From assembly GCF_018812025.1 (NCBI RefSeq), contig NC_063054.1:31686418-31750417 (forward strand): 64,000 nt of DNA, in the 5' to 3' direction. The stretch comes from Megalobrama amblycephala (taxonomy: Eukaryota > Chordata > Actinopteri > Cypriniformes > Xenocyprididae). Made by a program: the position numbers and the translations under genes. This document shows, in pieces, positions 1 through 10,990 of this stretch (position 1 is the stretch's first letter; each line of letters starts with the position of its first letter). Below the pieces are notes generated by a model. It did no database searches. It had not been told where the DNA came from and saw nothing but the letters and a program-made list of their open reading frames with translations.

Positions 1-191
1 AATGTGCGTTTTTTTTCTTTAATTCTCTCTTCTTTTTGTATTTGTTTGAATGACTGGATAAAAAATAGATTAACAATTTTATGCATATTTGTGAAGAATT
101 ATCTAGATTTTTTTAAAATTTACCCCATTCATTTATTGATTTAAGTATTTATAATGCAATTTTAATTTTTCATCTCTATTTCTTCCTGCAG

Positions 192-526
192 ACAGCCACG
201 GTCCTGATAAGTGCTGCTTTTCTTTTTCCAATGTAAGAATCCCAGTAAAGCAGGTTGAGAGTTATCACATCACACATTATCAGTGCCACAATCGTGGAAT
301 CATGTAAGTATTTTAGTAATGTCTTAATTGAATGAAAATTAATAATGTAAATACATTGTGAAATCATTAACCATGTTCTCTTTGAAACTCCAGTTTCATC
401 ACAAAAGCTCACAAGGAGATCTGTGCTGACCCGACAGAGAAATGGGTTCAGGGACTGAAGAATTTGGTGAAAGCTCGCACCAGTAAAGAAAATGCGTCAG
501 AGATCAGCTCTGGGGACAGTGTCTAA
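192..526 (+). CDS. CC chemokine, 3' two coding exons (exon 1 lies off the window)
   Basis: Small secreted chemokine, expected to bind a G-protein-coupled chemokine receptor and attract leukocytes. Coding exon 2 is 192-303 (acceptor CTGCAG, donor GTAAGT) and exon 3 is 394-526 (acceptor CTCCAG, stop TAA 524-526). They join in frame through a split isoleucine codon. The peptide shows the CC signature in GPDKCCFSFSN, a third cysteine in YQCHN and a fourth in KEICADP, followed by the usual C-terminal helix EKWVQGLKNLVKA and a short polar tail. The four-cysteine pattern, exon phases and length fit fish CC chemokines. The signal-peptide exon is left of position 1, so the gene is partial here. It is a close paralogue of the gene at 30040-30639, and both share exon boundaries. 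The exact ccl orthologue cannot be named from sequence alone. Confidence 0.9.
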
Positions 527-689
527 GATGTGAATGCGCTTCTTTTTTAAAACTATTACACTGAACAGTTTCTAAACTGCACCTTAACAATACTGTTAAT
601 CAATTATGAAGATTGTGATATATATTCAAAGCATATTTAAGCTAAAATTGTAATATGAATCTGTTTGAATTTTAACATTACTATACACA

Positions 690-695
690 AATAAA
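690..695 (+). terminator. Poly(A) signal of chemokine 1
   Basis: AATAAA about 165 bases after the chemokine stop codon, in AT-rich 3' sequence. It is the first good poly(A) hexamer downstream on this strand. Confidence 0.6.
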
Positions 696-699
696 GAAT

Positions 700-864
700 A
701 CTGAGAAACACAGGATTTTGGTCATTTTTTGAAGAAAAAATATATTTGCAAAAATATTATACGGATAAAAATATTAAATTAAACAATAGCTTAATAGTAT
801 CAATAATAATACCAATAATGTGAATATTGATAGTGATAATGTGTAATAGTCTGCAATATTTACT

Positions 865-896
<32 letters not shown>

Positions 897-2177
897 TCCT
901 TACATTTATATAGCGCTTTGTGGGTCCTCAAAGTGCTTTACATATGGAAGGGGGAATCTCCTCAATCACCACCAATTTGCTGCATCCACTTTACTGTAAA
1001 ATATGTTAAAATGCACTTATTACTACTTATTACTTTTCTACCTGATCTAATCCTTAAAAACTCATTCAGTCATATTGAATAATAGTGCAAACATGTATTT
1101 TGGTATAATTATTTTCACTTATTTACTGGTCATTTATGTATCCAGTTTTACAGATCCAATTAAGATGTATTAGCATTTCGGAAAAAAAAAAACAGCACCA
1201 AGGCGGTACAGATAAATTTTAGTCAAATTCTGAATGATATTTTTGTGTTATTTTAATGATCCACATTTTTTTGTTACCTGCATCATTTATATAACAAAAT
1301 ATAATTGAAAATTAGACTTAAGTTGATCTGTACAACCTTTTTTATGTTGGTATCAATTTAATATTTTTTATTTATATTTAATATATAATTATATTATCAA
1401 TTTAAGTCTAATTTTGAATTATAATTTTGTGCTACAAATGATGCAGGATAAACAGTTTTTTTTAGAAAGACTTTTTATATTTTTATAAGACACAAACACA
1501 AACACACATATATATAACGAGTGTATTTGACAAATTTTACAGTATTACAAAATTTTAATTATCTTTTCATATTTACTAAATTATTATTACTAATACTTTT
1601 TTTTATTATTATTGCTTTTTTTTTTTTTTTGATGATCATGTATCATTCCAAGGCATTAAAATGACTCTTTACTATGTTCTGGATGAAAACACAAATAAGA
1701 TGTGAGAGTGGGTTCCCTTTATCTTCTATTTAACTGCTGTTGTAAAGAACAGTGCCACCGTCAGACTTCAAAAAATCATGTTACTGTACAATTACGTCTT
1801 TTGCAGGCAAATCTTGCCATGGGCCCTAAAATTATCTGATACATACTTTAATAACACATAGGCCTATTAAATTTACCTCTCTCTGCAAATGGAAATGTCA
1901 GTGGCAGAATTAGTTTAGCTATGACATATTTGTATTCTATCTCCAGTTCCAAATGTTTTGTTTTGATATTGTTGCATTACCTTTAAACAGATTAAACATG
2001 TAACAGCTAAAGCACATTTATCCACGTGTTGTAGTTTTTTAATTGTTGTAGTTGTTGTTGTTAATAATAATAATAATAATTATTATTATTAGTTATAAGG
2101 CTTACTGTAAACTTTTTGTTAATCTCTCTAAACCTCTCAATTTTTAAGAAACATAGCAATAAGAAGCTATTTCAGTT
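700..2177. other. AT-rich flank without genes
   Basis: No gene is seen. The stretch holds a (TAA)n run at about 866-895, directly followed at 896-1010 by a sequence resembling the 3' end of a common fish retroposon (it contains TTTATATAGCGCTTT and AAAGTGCTTTACAT). There are T-rich and TA-rich low-complexity tracts around 1340-1630 and a short (TAA)n/(TTA)n run near 2061-2090. Confidence 0.6.
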
Positions 2178-2233
2178 TATATTATATTATATTATATTAT
2201 ATTATATTATATTATATTATATTATATTATATT
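2178..2233 (+). repeat. (ATATT)n microsatellite
   Basis: About eleven uninterrupted ATATT units. A shorter run of the same pentamer lies at 2583-2608 and another at 52381-52423. Confidence 0.9.
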
Positions 2234-2575
2234 ACTGTCATTAAAATTCTTAAGGACTTCGGAATCCAAGGCCAAGCCCAACGGCAACCTGTTAAGGCCC
2301 TCACCAGTGCTACTGAACAAGTAAGTCGATGGTTTTGGATTAAGAGGAGGGACATCGCTTGGTCCCTGTAACAATAGGAGCACAGAGGGTAAAAGCAGAG
2401 GGAGGCACAACTGGGATGACATATCATCGAAACACCAAGGAAAGAGGGTGCCCACCTGATGACCCCAATGAAGCTTTGTACTTCCTTCCCCCTATCCCTA
2501 CTACTTCCACATCTGTTCCCCACTCATCTCAGGAAGGTGCAAAAGTAAGGGATATTACCATCTAGTCCTAAAATG
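2234..2575 (-). mobile_element. Possible retrotransposon coding fragment between two ATATT runs
   Basis: This GC-richer island is bounded by the same pentamer microsatellite on both sides. One plus-strand frame reads LKDFGIQGQAQRQPVKAL then SRWFWIKRRD, reminiscent of degenerate LINE-encoded tails in fish, but the frame soon meets stops. No known gene is recognised. It could equally be unique sequence captured between two microsatellites. Confidence 0.25.
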
Positions 2576-2679
2576 TAACAACTATTATATTATATTATAT
2601 TATATTATTGACGTGTTTGAGAGAGTGTATGCGAGTGTGTGATGTGGATAGTCTACTACTTCATGTAAAAGAAATAATA

Positions 2680-2900
2680 TAAAGCAAGAAATCTGGACCA
2701 AACAAACATAAGTTTCCCATTTAAGGATAAGTTTCCCGTTGGTTCTTTTGATCCACTGATCATCACTGTTTCATGAGCACGCGGAGCAGCATTCATGTGG
2801 TTGGTTGTTACCATTGTGTGAAACTGTGGGTGTCTGATATTTTTTTCCATCTTATCCGGGCTTTTGACATTGTTGCCCAAGCATGAACTCCTCTCCTTAC
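2680..2900. repeat. Chemokine-cluster flank, paralogous to 49680-49870
   Basis: By eye this segment matches 49680-49870. The best block is GTGTGAAACTGTGGGTGTCTGA in both places, preceded in both by a GGTTGNTTGTTAC-like stretch and TCTTTTGATNCACT. Since it follows chemokine 1 here and follows the chemokine-derived exon array there, it is read as duplicated 3' flank of the gene cluster rather than a mobile element. Confidence 0.5.
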
Positions 2901-3032
2901 AGATTCATTCTCAATCCTGTTACTGTTCTTTATATCAGTATATATAATATATAGTTTATATATTATATAAACTGTCATTTTTTGGTATTTGAATCTTATT
3001 CCGTTATAATCACTTAATCATCGCAATTGTTC

Positions 3033-3410
3033 TACCAGAAAGACTCAGGAGCAAAGTAACTTATGATTTAAACACAATTTATTAACAACCAGAAAGTTAT
3101 ACAACGAGATAAAGTTCTTTGGCGTAGGCCCCGTCCGTAGCACACATCCAAATGGTTGTAGGCTCGGCGTATCCTGCCCGGAATGAAGGCAGGGGCGAAG
3201 CCGACCCCCCACATGGATATGGACAGGGACCATCCTGGTGGTGGTGGGGAGGATGGAGGTGGAGATTGGCGTCAGCATCTGCGAACTCAGATAAGTGTAA
3301 GTGCCGATGCTTTATACCAAGGTGTTCCATAATGATTGGTTAGATCTGATCTAATGAATGACGTAACATTAGAGTCTTCCCGGCAGAACTTACGATAGAG
3401 CTTACATTTC
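3033..3410 (-). repeat. Unclassified LTR-like repeat, short copy
   Basis: A ~378-bp unit read best on the minus strand. It begins TGTAAGCTC (plus-strand complement ends near 3406), has a TATAAAG box (complement of 3310-3316), and ends shortly after an AATAAA signal (complement of 3078-3083) with CTTTCTGGTA. Promoter-like and poly(A)-like signals within one short unit are typical of an LTR. TTTCT at 3407-3411 may be a target-site duplication, since GTTCT precedes the copy and TTTCT follows the next copy. No coding capacity is seen. The tandem partner starts at 3411 with the same sequence up to about 3588, then diverges. Confidence 0.55.
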
Positions 3411-3764
3411 TACCAGAAAGACTCAGGAGCAAAATAACTTATGATTTAAACACAATTTATTAACAACCAGAAAGTTATACAATGAGATAAAGTTCTTTGG
3501 CGTAGGCCCCGTCCGTAGCACGCATCCAAATGGTTGTAAGCTCGGCGTATCCTGCCCGGAATGAAGGCAGGGGCGAAGCCGACCCCCAAAGGATGGTAAA
3601 TAGATATCACAACTGGACGGAGCCTACCCCCCCAAAAGAGGTGAGAGGAATATATACGCACCAGTGATGAGTCTTGCAGATCCTGAAACAGAGATAATAA
3701 TTAGGCATGAAGGATTTAGAAAGAATATCACATAAAGAAAAAGGCCATAATAAGCCACATAAAC

Positions 3765-4015
3765 ACGACAGCCTTGAGCGGCGACAATGGCCACGTTAGA
3801 CCACATGGACACAAGCCTTGAGCGGCGACGACGGCCACGTTAGGCCACATAGACACAAGCCTTGAGCGGCGACGACGGCCATGTTAGGCCACATAGACAC
3901 AAGCCTTGAGCGGCGAGGACGGCCACGTTAGGCCACATAGACACGAGCCTTGGGCGGCGAGGACGGCCACGTTAGGCCAGTAGACATGAAGCCTTGAGCG
4001 GCGATGGCGGACATG
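3765..4015 (+). repeat. 44-bp minisatellite, six units
   Basis: TTGAGCGGCGA recurs at 3774, 3819, 3862, 3906, 3950 (as TTGGGCGG) and 3994, a period of 43-45 bases. Each unit also holds GGCCACGTTAGGCCACAT, related to the GGCCACG words of the larger array that follows. Confidence 0.9.
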
Positions 4016-4269
4016 GTAGCCACTCATACACTTAATCCTTGAATAGTAGAATGACCGTGAAAGGCCGACAGATGCAATAATCATAAGCAGCAACATTTTG
4101 AGACACCATATAAAAACAGAGACGAAGCCACAAGAGTCATTGAAGATTAGACAAAAGACGAGAGCGATTGAGATTAGTAATGATAACATAGCACCAACAC
4201 CACCACCAGTATATATGCAAATTTTACTTAAAACATAATAAGAGAAGGGGAAAGAACAAGAAAACAAGC

Positions 4270-6362
4270 AACATAGAGACAAGGCCGCGATCGGCCACGC
4301 GACCACGATGGGCCACACAGAGACAAGGCCGCGATCGGCCACGCGACCACGATGGGCCACACAGAGACAAGGCCGCGATCGGCCACGCGACCACGAAGGG
4401 CTACTCAGAGACAAGGCCGCGATCGGCCACGCGACCACGAAGGGCCACACAGAGACAAGGCCGCGATCGGCCACGCGACCACGATGGGCCACTCAGAGAC
4501 AAGGCCGCGATCGGCCACGCGACCACGAAGGGCCACACAGAGACAAGGCCGCGATCGGCCACGCGACCACGAAGGCCACACAGAGACAAGGCCGCATTTG
4601 GCCACGCGACCACGATAGGCCGCATTTGGCCACGCGACCACGATAGGCCACGTAGAGACGAGGCCACGATAGGCCACGTAGAGACGAGGCCACGATAGGC
4701 CACGTAGAGACGAGGCCACGATAGGCCACGTAGAGACGAGGCCACGATAGGCCACGTAGAGACGAGGCCACGATAGGCCACACAGAGACGAGGCCGCGAT
4801 CGGCCACGCGACCACGATGGGCCACTCAGAGACAAGGCCGCGATCGGCCACGCGACCACGAAGGGCCACACAGAGACAAGGCCGCGATCGGCCACGCGAC
4901 CACGAAGGCCACACAGAGACAAGGCCGCATTTGGCCACGCGACCACGATAGGCCGCATTTGGCCACGCGACCACGATAGGCCACGCAGAGACGAGGCCAC
5001 GATAGGCCACGCAGAGACGAGGCCGCGATGGGCCACGCAGAGACGAGGCCGCGATGGGCCACGCAGAGACGAGGCCGCGATGGGCCACGCAGAGACGAGG
5101 CCGCGATGGGCCACGCAGAGACGAGGCCGCGATGGGCCACGCAGAGACGAGGCCGCGATGGGCCACGCAGAGACGAGGCCGCGATGGGCCACGCAGAGAC
5201 GAGGCCGCGATGGGCCACGCAGAGACGAGGCCGCGATGGGCCACGCAGAGACGAGGCCGCGATCGGCCACGCGACCACGATGGGCCACTCAGAGACGAGG
5301 CCGCGATCGGCCACGCGACCACGAAGGGCCACACAGAGACGAGGCCGCGATCGGCCACGCGACCATGAAGGCCACACAGAGACGAGGCCGCATTTGGCCA
5401 CGCGACCACGATAGGCCGCATTTGGCCACGCGACCACGATAGGCCACACAGAGACGAGGCCGCGATCGGCCACGCGACCATGAAGGCCACACAGAGACGA
5501 GGCCGCATTTGGCCACGCGACCACGATAGGCCGCATTTGGCCACGCGACCACGATAGGCCACGTAGAGACGAGGCCACGATAGGCCACGTAGAGACGAGG
5601 CCACGATAGGCCACGTAGAGACGAGGCCACGATAGGCCACGTAGAGACGAGGCCACGATGGGCCACGCAGAGACGAGGCCGCGATGGGCCACGCAGAGAC
5701 GAGGCCGCGATGGGCCACGCAGAGACGAGGCCGCGATGGGCCACGCAGAGACGAGGCCGCGATGGGCCACGCAGAGACGAGGCCGCGATCGGCCACGCGA
5801 CCACGATGGGCCACTCAGAGACGAGGCCGCGATCGGCCACGCGACCACGAAGGGCCACACAGAGACGAGGCCGCGATCGGCCACGCGACCATGAAGGCCA
5901 CACAGAGACGAGGCCGCATTTGGCCACGCGACCACGATAGGCCGCATTTGGCCACGCGACCACGATAGGCCACGCAGAGACGAGGCCACGATAGGCCACG
6001 TAGAGACGAGGCCACGATAGGCCACGTAGAGACGAGGCCACGATAGGCCACGTAGAGACGAGGCCACGATCGGCCACGCGACCACGAAGGGCCACACAGA
6101 GACGAGGCCGCGATCGGCCACGCGACCATGAAGGCCACACAGAGATGAGGCCGCATTTGGCCACGAGGCCACGATAGGCCACGTAGAGACGAGGCCGCAT
6201 TTGGCCACGAGGCCACGATAGGCCACGTAGAGACGAGGCCACGATAGGCCACGTAGAGACGAGGCCACGATAGGCCACGTAGAGACGAGGCCACGATAGG
6301 CCACGTAGAGACGAGGCCACGATAGGCCACGTAGAGACGAGGCCACATAGAGACAAGGCTGC
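4270..6362 (+). repeat. 26-bp GC-rich minisatellite, about 80 units
   Basis: A tandem array of a CpG-rich 26-base unit built from GGCCACGCAGAGACGA and GGCCGCGATC, with variants GGCCACGTAGAGACGA plus GGCCACGATA, and GCATTTGGCCACGCGACC. Variant types are clustered: GTAGAGACGA blocks at 4640-4765, 5555-5650 and 5995-6350; GCAGAGACGA blocks at 5000-5260 and 5655-5790. This suggests blockwise amplification. Because 26 is not a multiple of three, and the unit lacks stops on the minus strand in any frame, long overlapping open frames of up to 512 codons arise there. They encode a repetitive Trp/Arg/Leu-rich peptide (for example VAYRGLVSTWPIVASSLRGL) and are treated as by-products, not genes. Confidence 0.95.
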
Positions 6363-6654
6363 AATAAGTCTCAGAAAATTCATAAGGTTATAGAAGCTGA
6401 AAATAGTATGAAGAAATACGGCAAACATACACTACCACAAGTATTTGTGTGAAATTACTAAGAGAAGGAGAAAGAACAAGAAAGGGAGATAACATGGAGA
6501 CAAGGCTGTGATGAGCCCCAGAAAATCATAAGGCTATAGAGCTGAAAATGGCATGGTGAAAATACGAAAACATACCACCACCAGTATTTGCATGAAATTA
6601 CTTAACACGTGATGAGAGAAAGAAAAAGAACAAGAAAGGGAGATAACAAGCAAC

Positions 6655-6935
6655 ATAGAGACAAGGCCACAATAGGCCACATGGAGACAAGGCCACGATA
6701 GGCCACATGGAGACAAGGCCACGATAGGCCACATGGAGACAAGGCCACGATAGGCCACACGAAGGCAAGGCCACGATAGGCCACACGAAGGCAAGGCCAC
6801 GATAGGCCACATGGAGACAAGGCCACGATAGGCCACACGAAGGCAAGGCCACGATAGGCCACACGAAGGCAAGGCCACGATAGGCCACATAAAGACAAGG
6901 CTGCGATCGGCCACATGGAGACATGGCCGCGTTAG
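6655..6935 (+). repeat. Smaller array of the related 26-bp unit, about 11 units
   Basis: Units of the form AGGCCACGATAGGCCACA followed by TGGAGACA or CGAAGGCA. It is less CpG-rich than the main array and uses AAGGC in place of GAGGC. It lies in the third copy of the higher-order module. Confidence 0.9.
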
Positions 6936-7019
6936 AAAATACGTTAAAGCTATAGAAGCTAAACATACGGAAGCAATGATGAAAACGAGAAACATACCAC
7001 CACCACCAGTATTTGCAGA

Positions 7020-10000
7020 AAATTACTGATTGTAATGAGCATTTGAGTTGAGCATTGAGCACACAGCAGTCCTCTTCATCTGCTGTTAGGAAAATTTCTA
7101 AACCATGCTAGTGGCTTGACGGAACTTAGCCAACAGGACTCCATCTAGCAGTCAGAACCTGCCGAGAGAACCCCCAAAAGAAAGTTAACTAGATAGCATA
7201 ACAGATAGGTATGAGAATACTAAATTACATAGATACAGATGAAGACTGAGAAAACCTTGTCATAATGCTATTGAAGAAAGGAAAACGCATACTTGGTAAT
7301 GCTTTATTAGCTAACCTTAGCTAGCTATTGAACTCTGCAAAAGCTAGCAACCTTGGCAAAAGGATAATGCAATGATTGTTGTTCAGTACCTCGGTGAAGA
7401 GAAAAACTAAAGAGCCCTGCACAGGAGATGGGGCGTGATAAGCACAAGCAAAATGCTTATAACCAGGCAGGGGCAGAGTACTGAACGCAATAATCAGATG
7501 TTTGAAATGCGGTAGGCAGCACGATCGCGATGAAGACATCCACAATAGTCACGTCACGGAAATTGCAGTGATTAGACCAAGTTGCATGCGTTCAGGTCCT
7601 GAAGATGAGCACACTATTTTCTGTGAACACCAAAATGTGTGTACCATCTATTTGTGTTTGTATGGGCACGCGCGGGTTATGTCAAAAGTCCTTGTGCATA
7701 CAGCGCTTATTGCTTAGGTAATGAACACAGAAAACTGATGTGCTAATTGTAGGGGATCAGCGCAATGTGAGATCGAATTGATGAAATGTTAGAATATCGT
7801 CAGGATATTATAATTTAATCTAGCTTACAGTCAACAGACTAATACACAGAACCGCATAAACTTAAACACGCTCAAATGCAGATTAGTATGATAGTATGAC
7901 GCTAGACCAAGTAAAACATATCTGCTTTATCTCACGATTTTAATTTGACAAATAAACTGACAAGTATGAGTAATATTTCAGCACTGGAAGTATTTTGGTA
8001 GAATGAATCATCTTATCCTTTACAGCTATACCCTGGGATTCGCTTGGCACTGATATCCGTCTCTCATTACGATCACACCCACAATTTCACACTGACATAG
8101 ATTTTAGTTTTATGCGGTGAAGACAATGCAGTGTTATTTACATTTAATTTATTCATTCATTTCCTGAACTTAAATACTCACCTAAAAATATAAACACTAT
8201 TACTACATTTAAAAGGTGCAATAAGTAATATTTTTTGCTGTAAATAACGGAAAACCACTAGTCCAGTGTTATATTTTAGTTTTCTTGAGTACTTACAATA
8301 TCCCAATGTTTCCAACTATATTTAAATTGTGAAAAAATTACAGTTTTAACCAAGGCTCCGGGACATGTGAGGAGTCGCCTGTCAATGGCATCATACCCGC
8401 ATTAACCTCGGTTTCCGGGTTTAATTTGTAGTAACCATGGAAACACCAAGACGCTTTAAAATATTACACATTTTAATAGACAAGGGAACAACTGTTTTGA
8501 TATATCTATAGACTAAAAACAATTGATGTTAAATAGCTCAACATGATTAGTCATTGTTTTAAATCTAATATCCTTGATTTTGGTGAGTACTATGCCTCAG
8601 AGAAAAGCACTATTTGTGTCAAGTAGCTAACATAGCATAATCAGATGCAGCTTTATTTTTATTAACAGTAATACAGCATTTTCTCCATCATACAATACGT
8701 TTTAAAATGAATTTATCATGCATGCCATTTATCAACACGAAACATCCAGCAATGATATTCAATAAAATCGATCCATCATACTGCAGTGTGTAACAAGTGT
8801 CTCATAGCAGCCGCCGAGTGAACGCACTCAGTAATGTTATAACATCATTTTCAACACACTAAAATTATAATAAACAGAGCTATGTCACCTCATACTCGTG
8901 ACCGGAAAAGCGGAAGCAGCGCCGGCGACTCTGTCATAATAAAAGTCCCGCTGCTCGTGAGGCGTGTGTTGCGCAATCGCTCCAGCGGCCTCATTCAGTT
9001 CCCACAACATTCGGTCCTGCTCTGCTTCAAACTACAATAACGTTAATATTCACATACATTAACATAATTCTTCCTGAGTCCTATCCCTATTCTTTTGCAC
9101 CGACCGTTAAGGAGACCACATGTCCCAAGATTCTTACATGCCATACAGCAGCCCAGTCGTTCTAGAATTACTATTAAATTCCAAAGAATTATTTGAGTAA
9201 ACTGATGATTTTATGACGAATTGCAATATTCGATAATACAGTGTCTCGATATATAATACAATGTCTCGTTAGAAAGATCTAGACTACATTACAATGTAAT
9301 GATGTGGGTGTGTTGCTTTAAGGTTTAAACCGCAATGGGGTTTTCCGAGCCTTGCAACGATATCCGGATATGGTATGCCATTCTTTGTTTTGACCTAAAC
9401 GAATGGTACTTGAAATATGTGGATGATCATTACAACGTGCTATAGGCTATACAATACGTACAAGCAATGTTTAACGAGCGCTCTGACTAACGAATGCGTG
9501 CGCTTGCATAACTGATTATGAATGTGAAAAGAGAGCAGAAGACGATTCTTCGCCCAATAGACACCAAGGTGCATAACACGATGAAAATACTTATCACTGA
9601 GATGAAATGGCTAATCCGTAGTGAAGAGGCGAGGATGATGAAGATTGCAGCCGTGACTAACCCTTTGATGATATTGCTGAGACGAAATTCGAAAACAAAA
9701 GAAATCCGTAAAGGGAGAACCTGCATGCTTCTGAAATTAACGGGAATCTTTCTCCTATTGCCGTAACAGCTCAAACATTCGAAATGATAGGCTGACATGA
9801 ACTCAAATTACACTGTAGTTACCCCGTCTAAAATTAACATTTTTACATGGAGTAGTAAATCAATATACGCAAACATTTTGTAATCTGTTTGATTATTTAG
9901 ATAATCACGATAATAGTCTGTGCATGCATCGAGAGAGGAATACTGTTTTACAGTGGTTCACTGCTTGGGTTTTAGATTGAAATATCAGTGATTTAATGGA

Positions 10001-10045
10001 TAACGACGAGACAGGCTGGATTTTAAACGAGCTATGCACCGACGT
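7020..10045. other. Unique-looking body of the expanded repeat copy; no gene recognised
   Basis: No family is recognised. A patch at about 8790-9030 is richer in CpG (it includes GCAGCGCCGGCGACTC) and could be a promoter. At 9487-9798 the minus strand has a 103-codon open frame rich in Ile, Leu and Phe with several membrane-like stretches. It is overlapped by an 82-codon plus-strand frame, and neither resembles a known protein, so neither is called. The rest is AT-rich without evident repeats. Confidence 0.4.
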
Positions 10046-10095
10046 GAGAGATTGGCGTCAGCATCTGCGAACTCAGATAAGTGTAAGTGCCGATG

Positions 10096-10102
10096 CTTTA
10101 TA
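10096..10102 (-). promoter_or_regulatory. TATA box of the expanded repeat copy
   Basis: TATAAAG on the minus strand, identical with its surroundings to the box at 3310-3316 in the short copy. The BEL element starts only eight bases further on (10110), so everything upstream of this TATA box on the minus strand has been replaced by BEL LTR sequence. Confidence 0.5.
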
Positions 10103-10109
10103 CCAAGGT

Positions 10110-10942
10110 TGTAATGGAGTTTACTTTTGACTGTATTGCACTGGTTTATGGTAGCTGCGTTCGCCCTGGTGTGTTGGTCAGAACACAGGAGGCATGAATT
10201 TGAATCACCAGTCTTTAATTAGTTCAGTAATGATCTGCTCAATGAACAGCACAGCCAGACCACAGGGCATTGTTTGGCATTATCTTCACAATAATGATAT
10301 GTGAGGTTACTGTACAGGAGTAGGCATAGGTGTGGTCTGAAACAATTAACAATAAACACAATTAGTAACATTAACAACTTCAATATATATAATAACTGGC
10401 ATTATACTATTGGCTATTCACTGTAAACATGAAATTCTTTGCAGTAATACCACTTTTCACCATTAGATGGCGCATGGCGCTCATAAATGGAATTATTTAC
10501 TGCGTCATCACACAATCCGATAGTTAAACTTCTAACTAAGAATAACAACAGATCGAAATTATAAACATTCAAATCTACACACTGGAAATGTCAAACAGTA
10601 ACGCTATTAATACACTGAATCCAAGTGTAGTAGTTATACAAATGAAATAAAGGGCTTAGGCAAGATGCTGGGTTTAGCGTCACTGATCTTCACGAACAAA
10701 CTCACAATATCTTATGAATTACTACTCATACAACACATTCAGTAAAGGACAATCGTGAATGAACTTACATGTTGTCATTAACGCACAACTTGAACACATA
10801 TCATCCTCAACCAAGCAAAGTTCAATTCAGTCCGCATTCTGACGAGACCTAGGTGGGTACTTTGTGCGATCAGTTCAACCGGAACTGAAAGTTATTGACG
10901 CACGCAGTAACCCGTGCTCTGATTGGCCGTTCCTTCCCAACA
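10110..10942 (-). repeat. BEL element 3' LTR
   Basis: 833 bp, nearly identical to the LTR at 16609-17441. It is bounded on the outside by the target duplication AAGGT and on the inside by a purine-rich tract on the minus strand (complement of 10943-10960, containing GGGGGCGG), a candidate polypurine tract. Confidence 0.95.
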
Positions 10943-10990
10943 TTGCCGCCCCCAAATATGTTGAACATATTTGCTCCTTTAACGGAACAG

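Larger units (their letters stand above)
4190..7020. repeat. Higher-order module repeated three times around the arrays
   Basis: A non-GC-rich module occurs before each array: CACCACCAGTAT, then TGCAAATTTTACTTA-like sequence, then GAGAAAGAACAAGAAA and AACATAGAGACAAGGC. Copies begin near 4190, 6430 and 6560. A matching tail (AAAATCATAAGGCTATAG, then AAAATACGAAAACATAC) follows each array. The arrays inside the three modules have very different lengths: about 80 units, about one, and about 11. Confidence 0.6.

Noticed and set aside
4308..6428. Long open frames on both strands across the minisatellite (up to 512 codons)
   Set aside because: They follow from a stop-poor 26-bp unit read in every frame. 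No start context, splice signal or protein family supports them.
9487..9798. 103-codon membrane-like frame on the minus strand (and an 82-codon frame opposite)
   Set aside because: No family resemblance. Hydrophobicity can follow from T-rich codons, and the two frames are mutual shadows.
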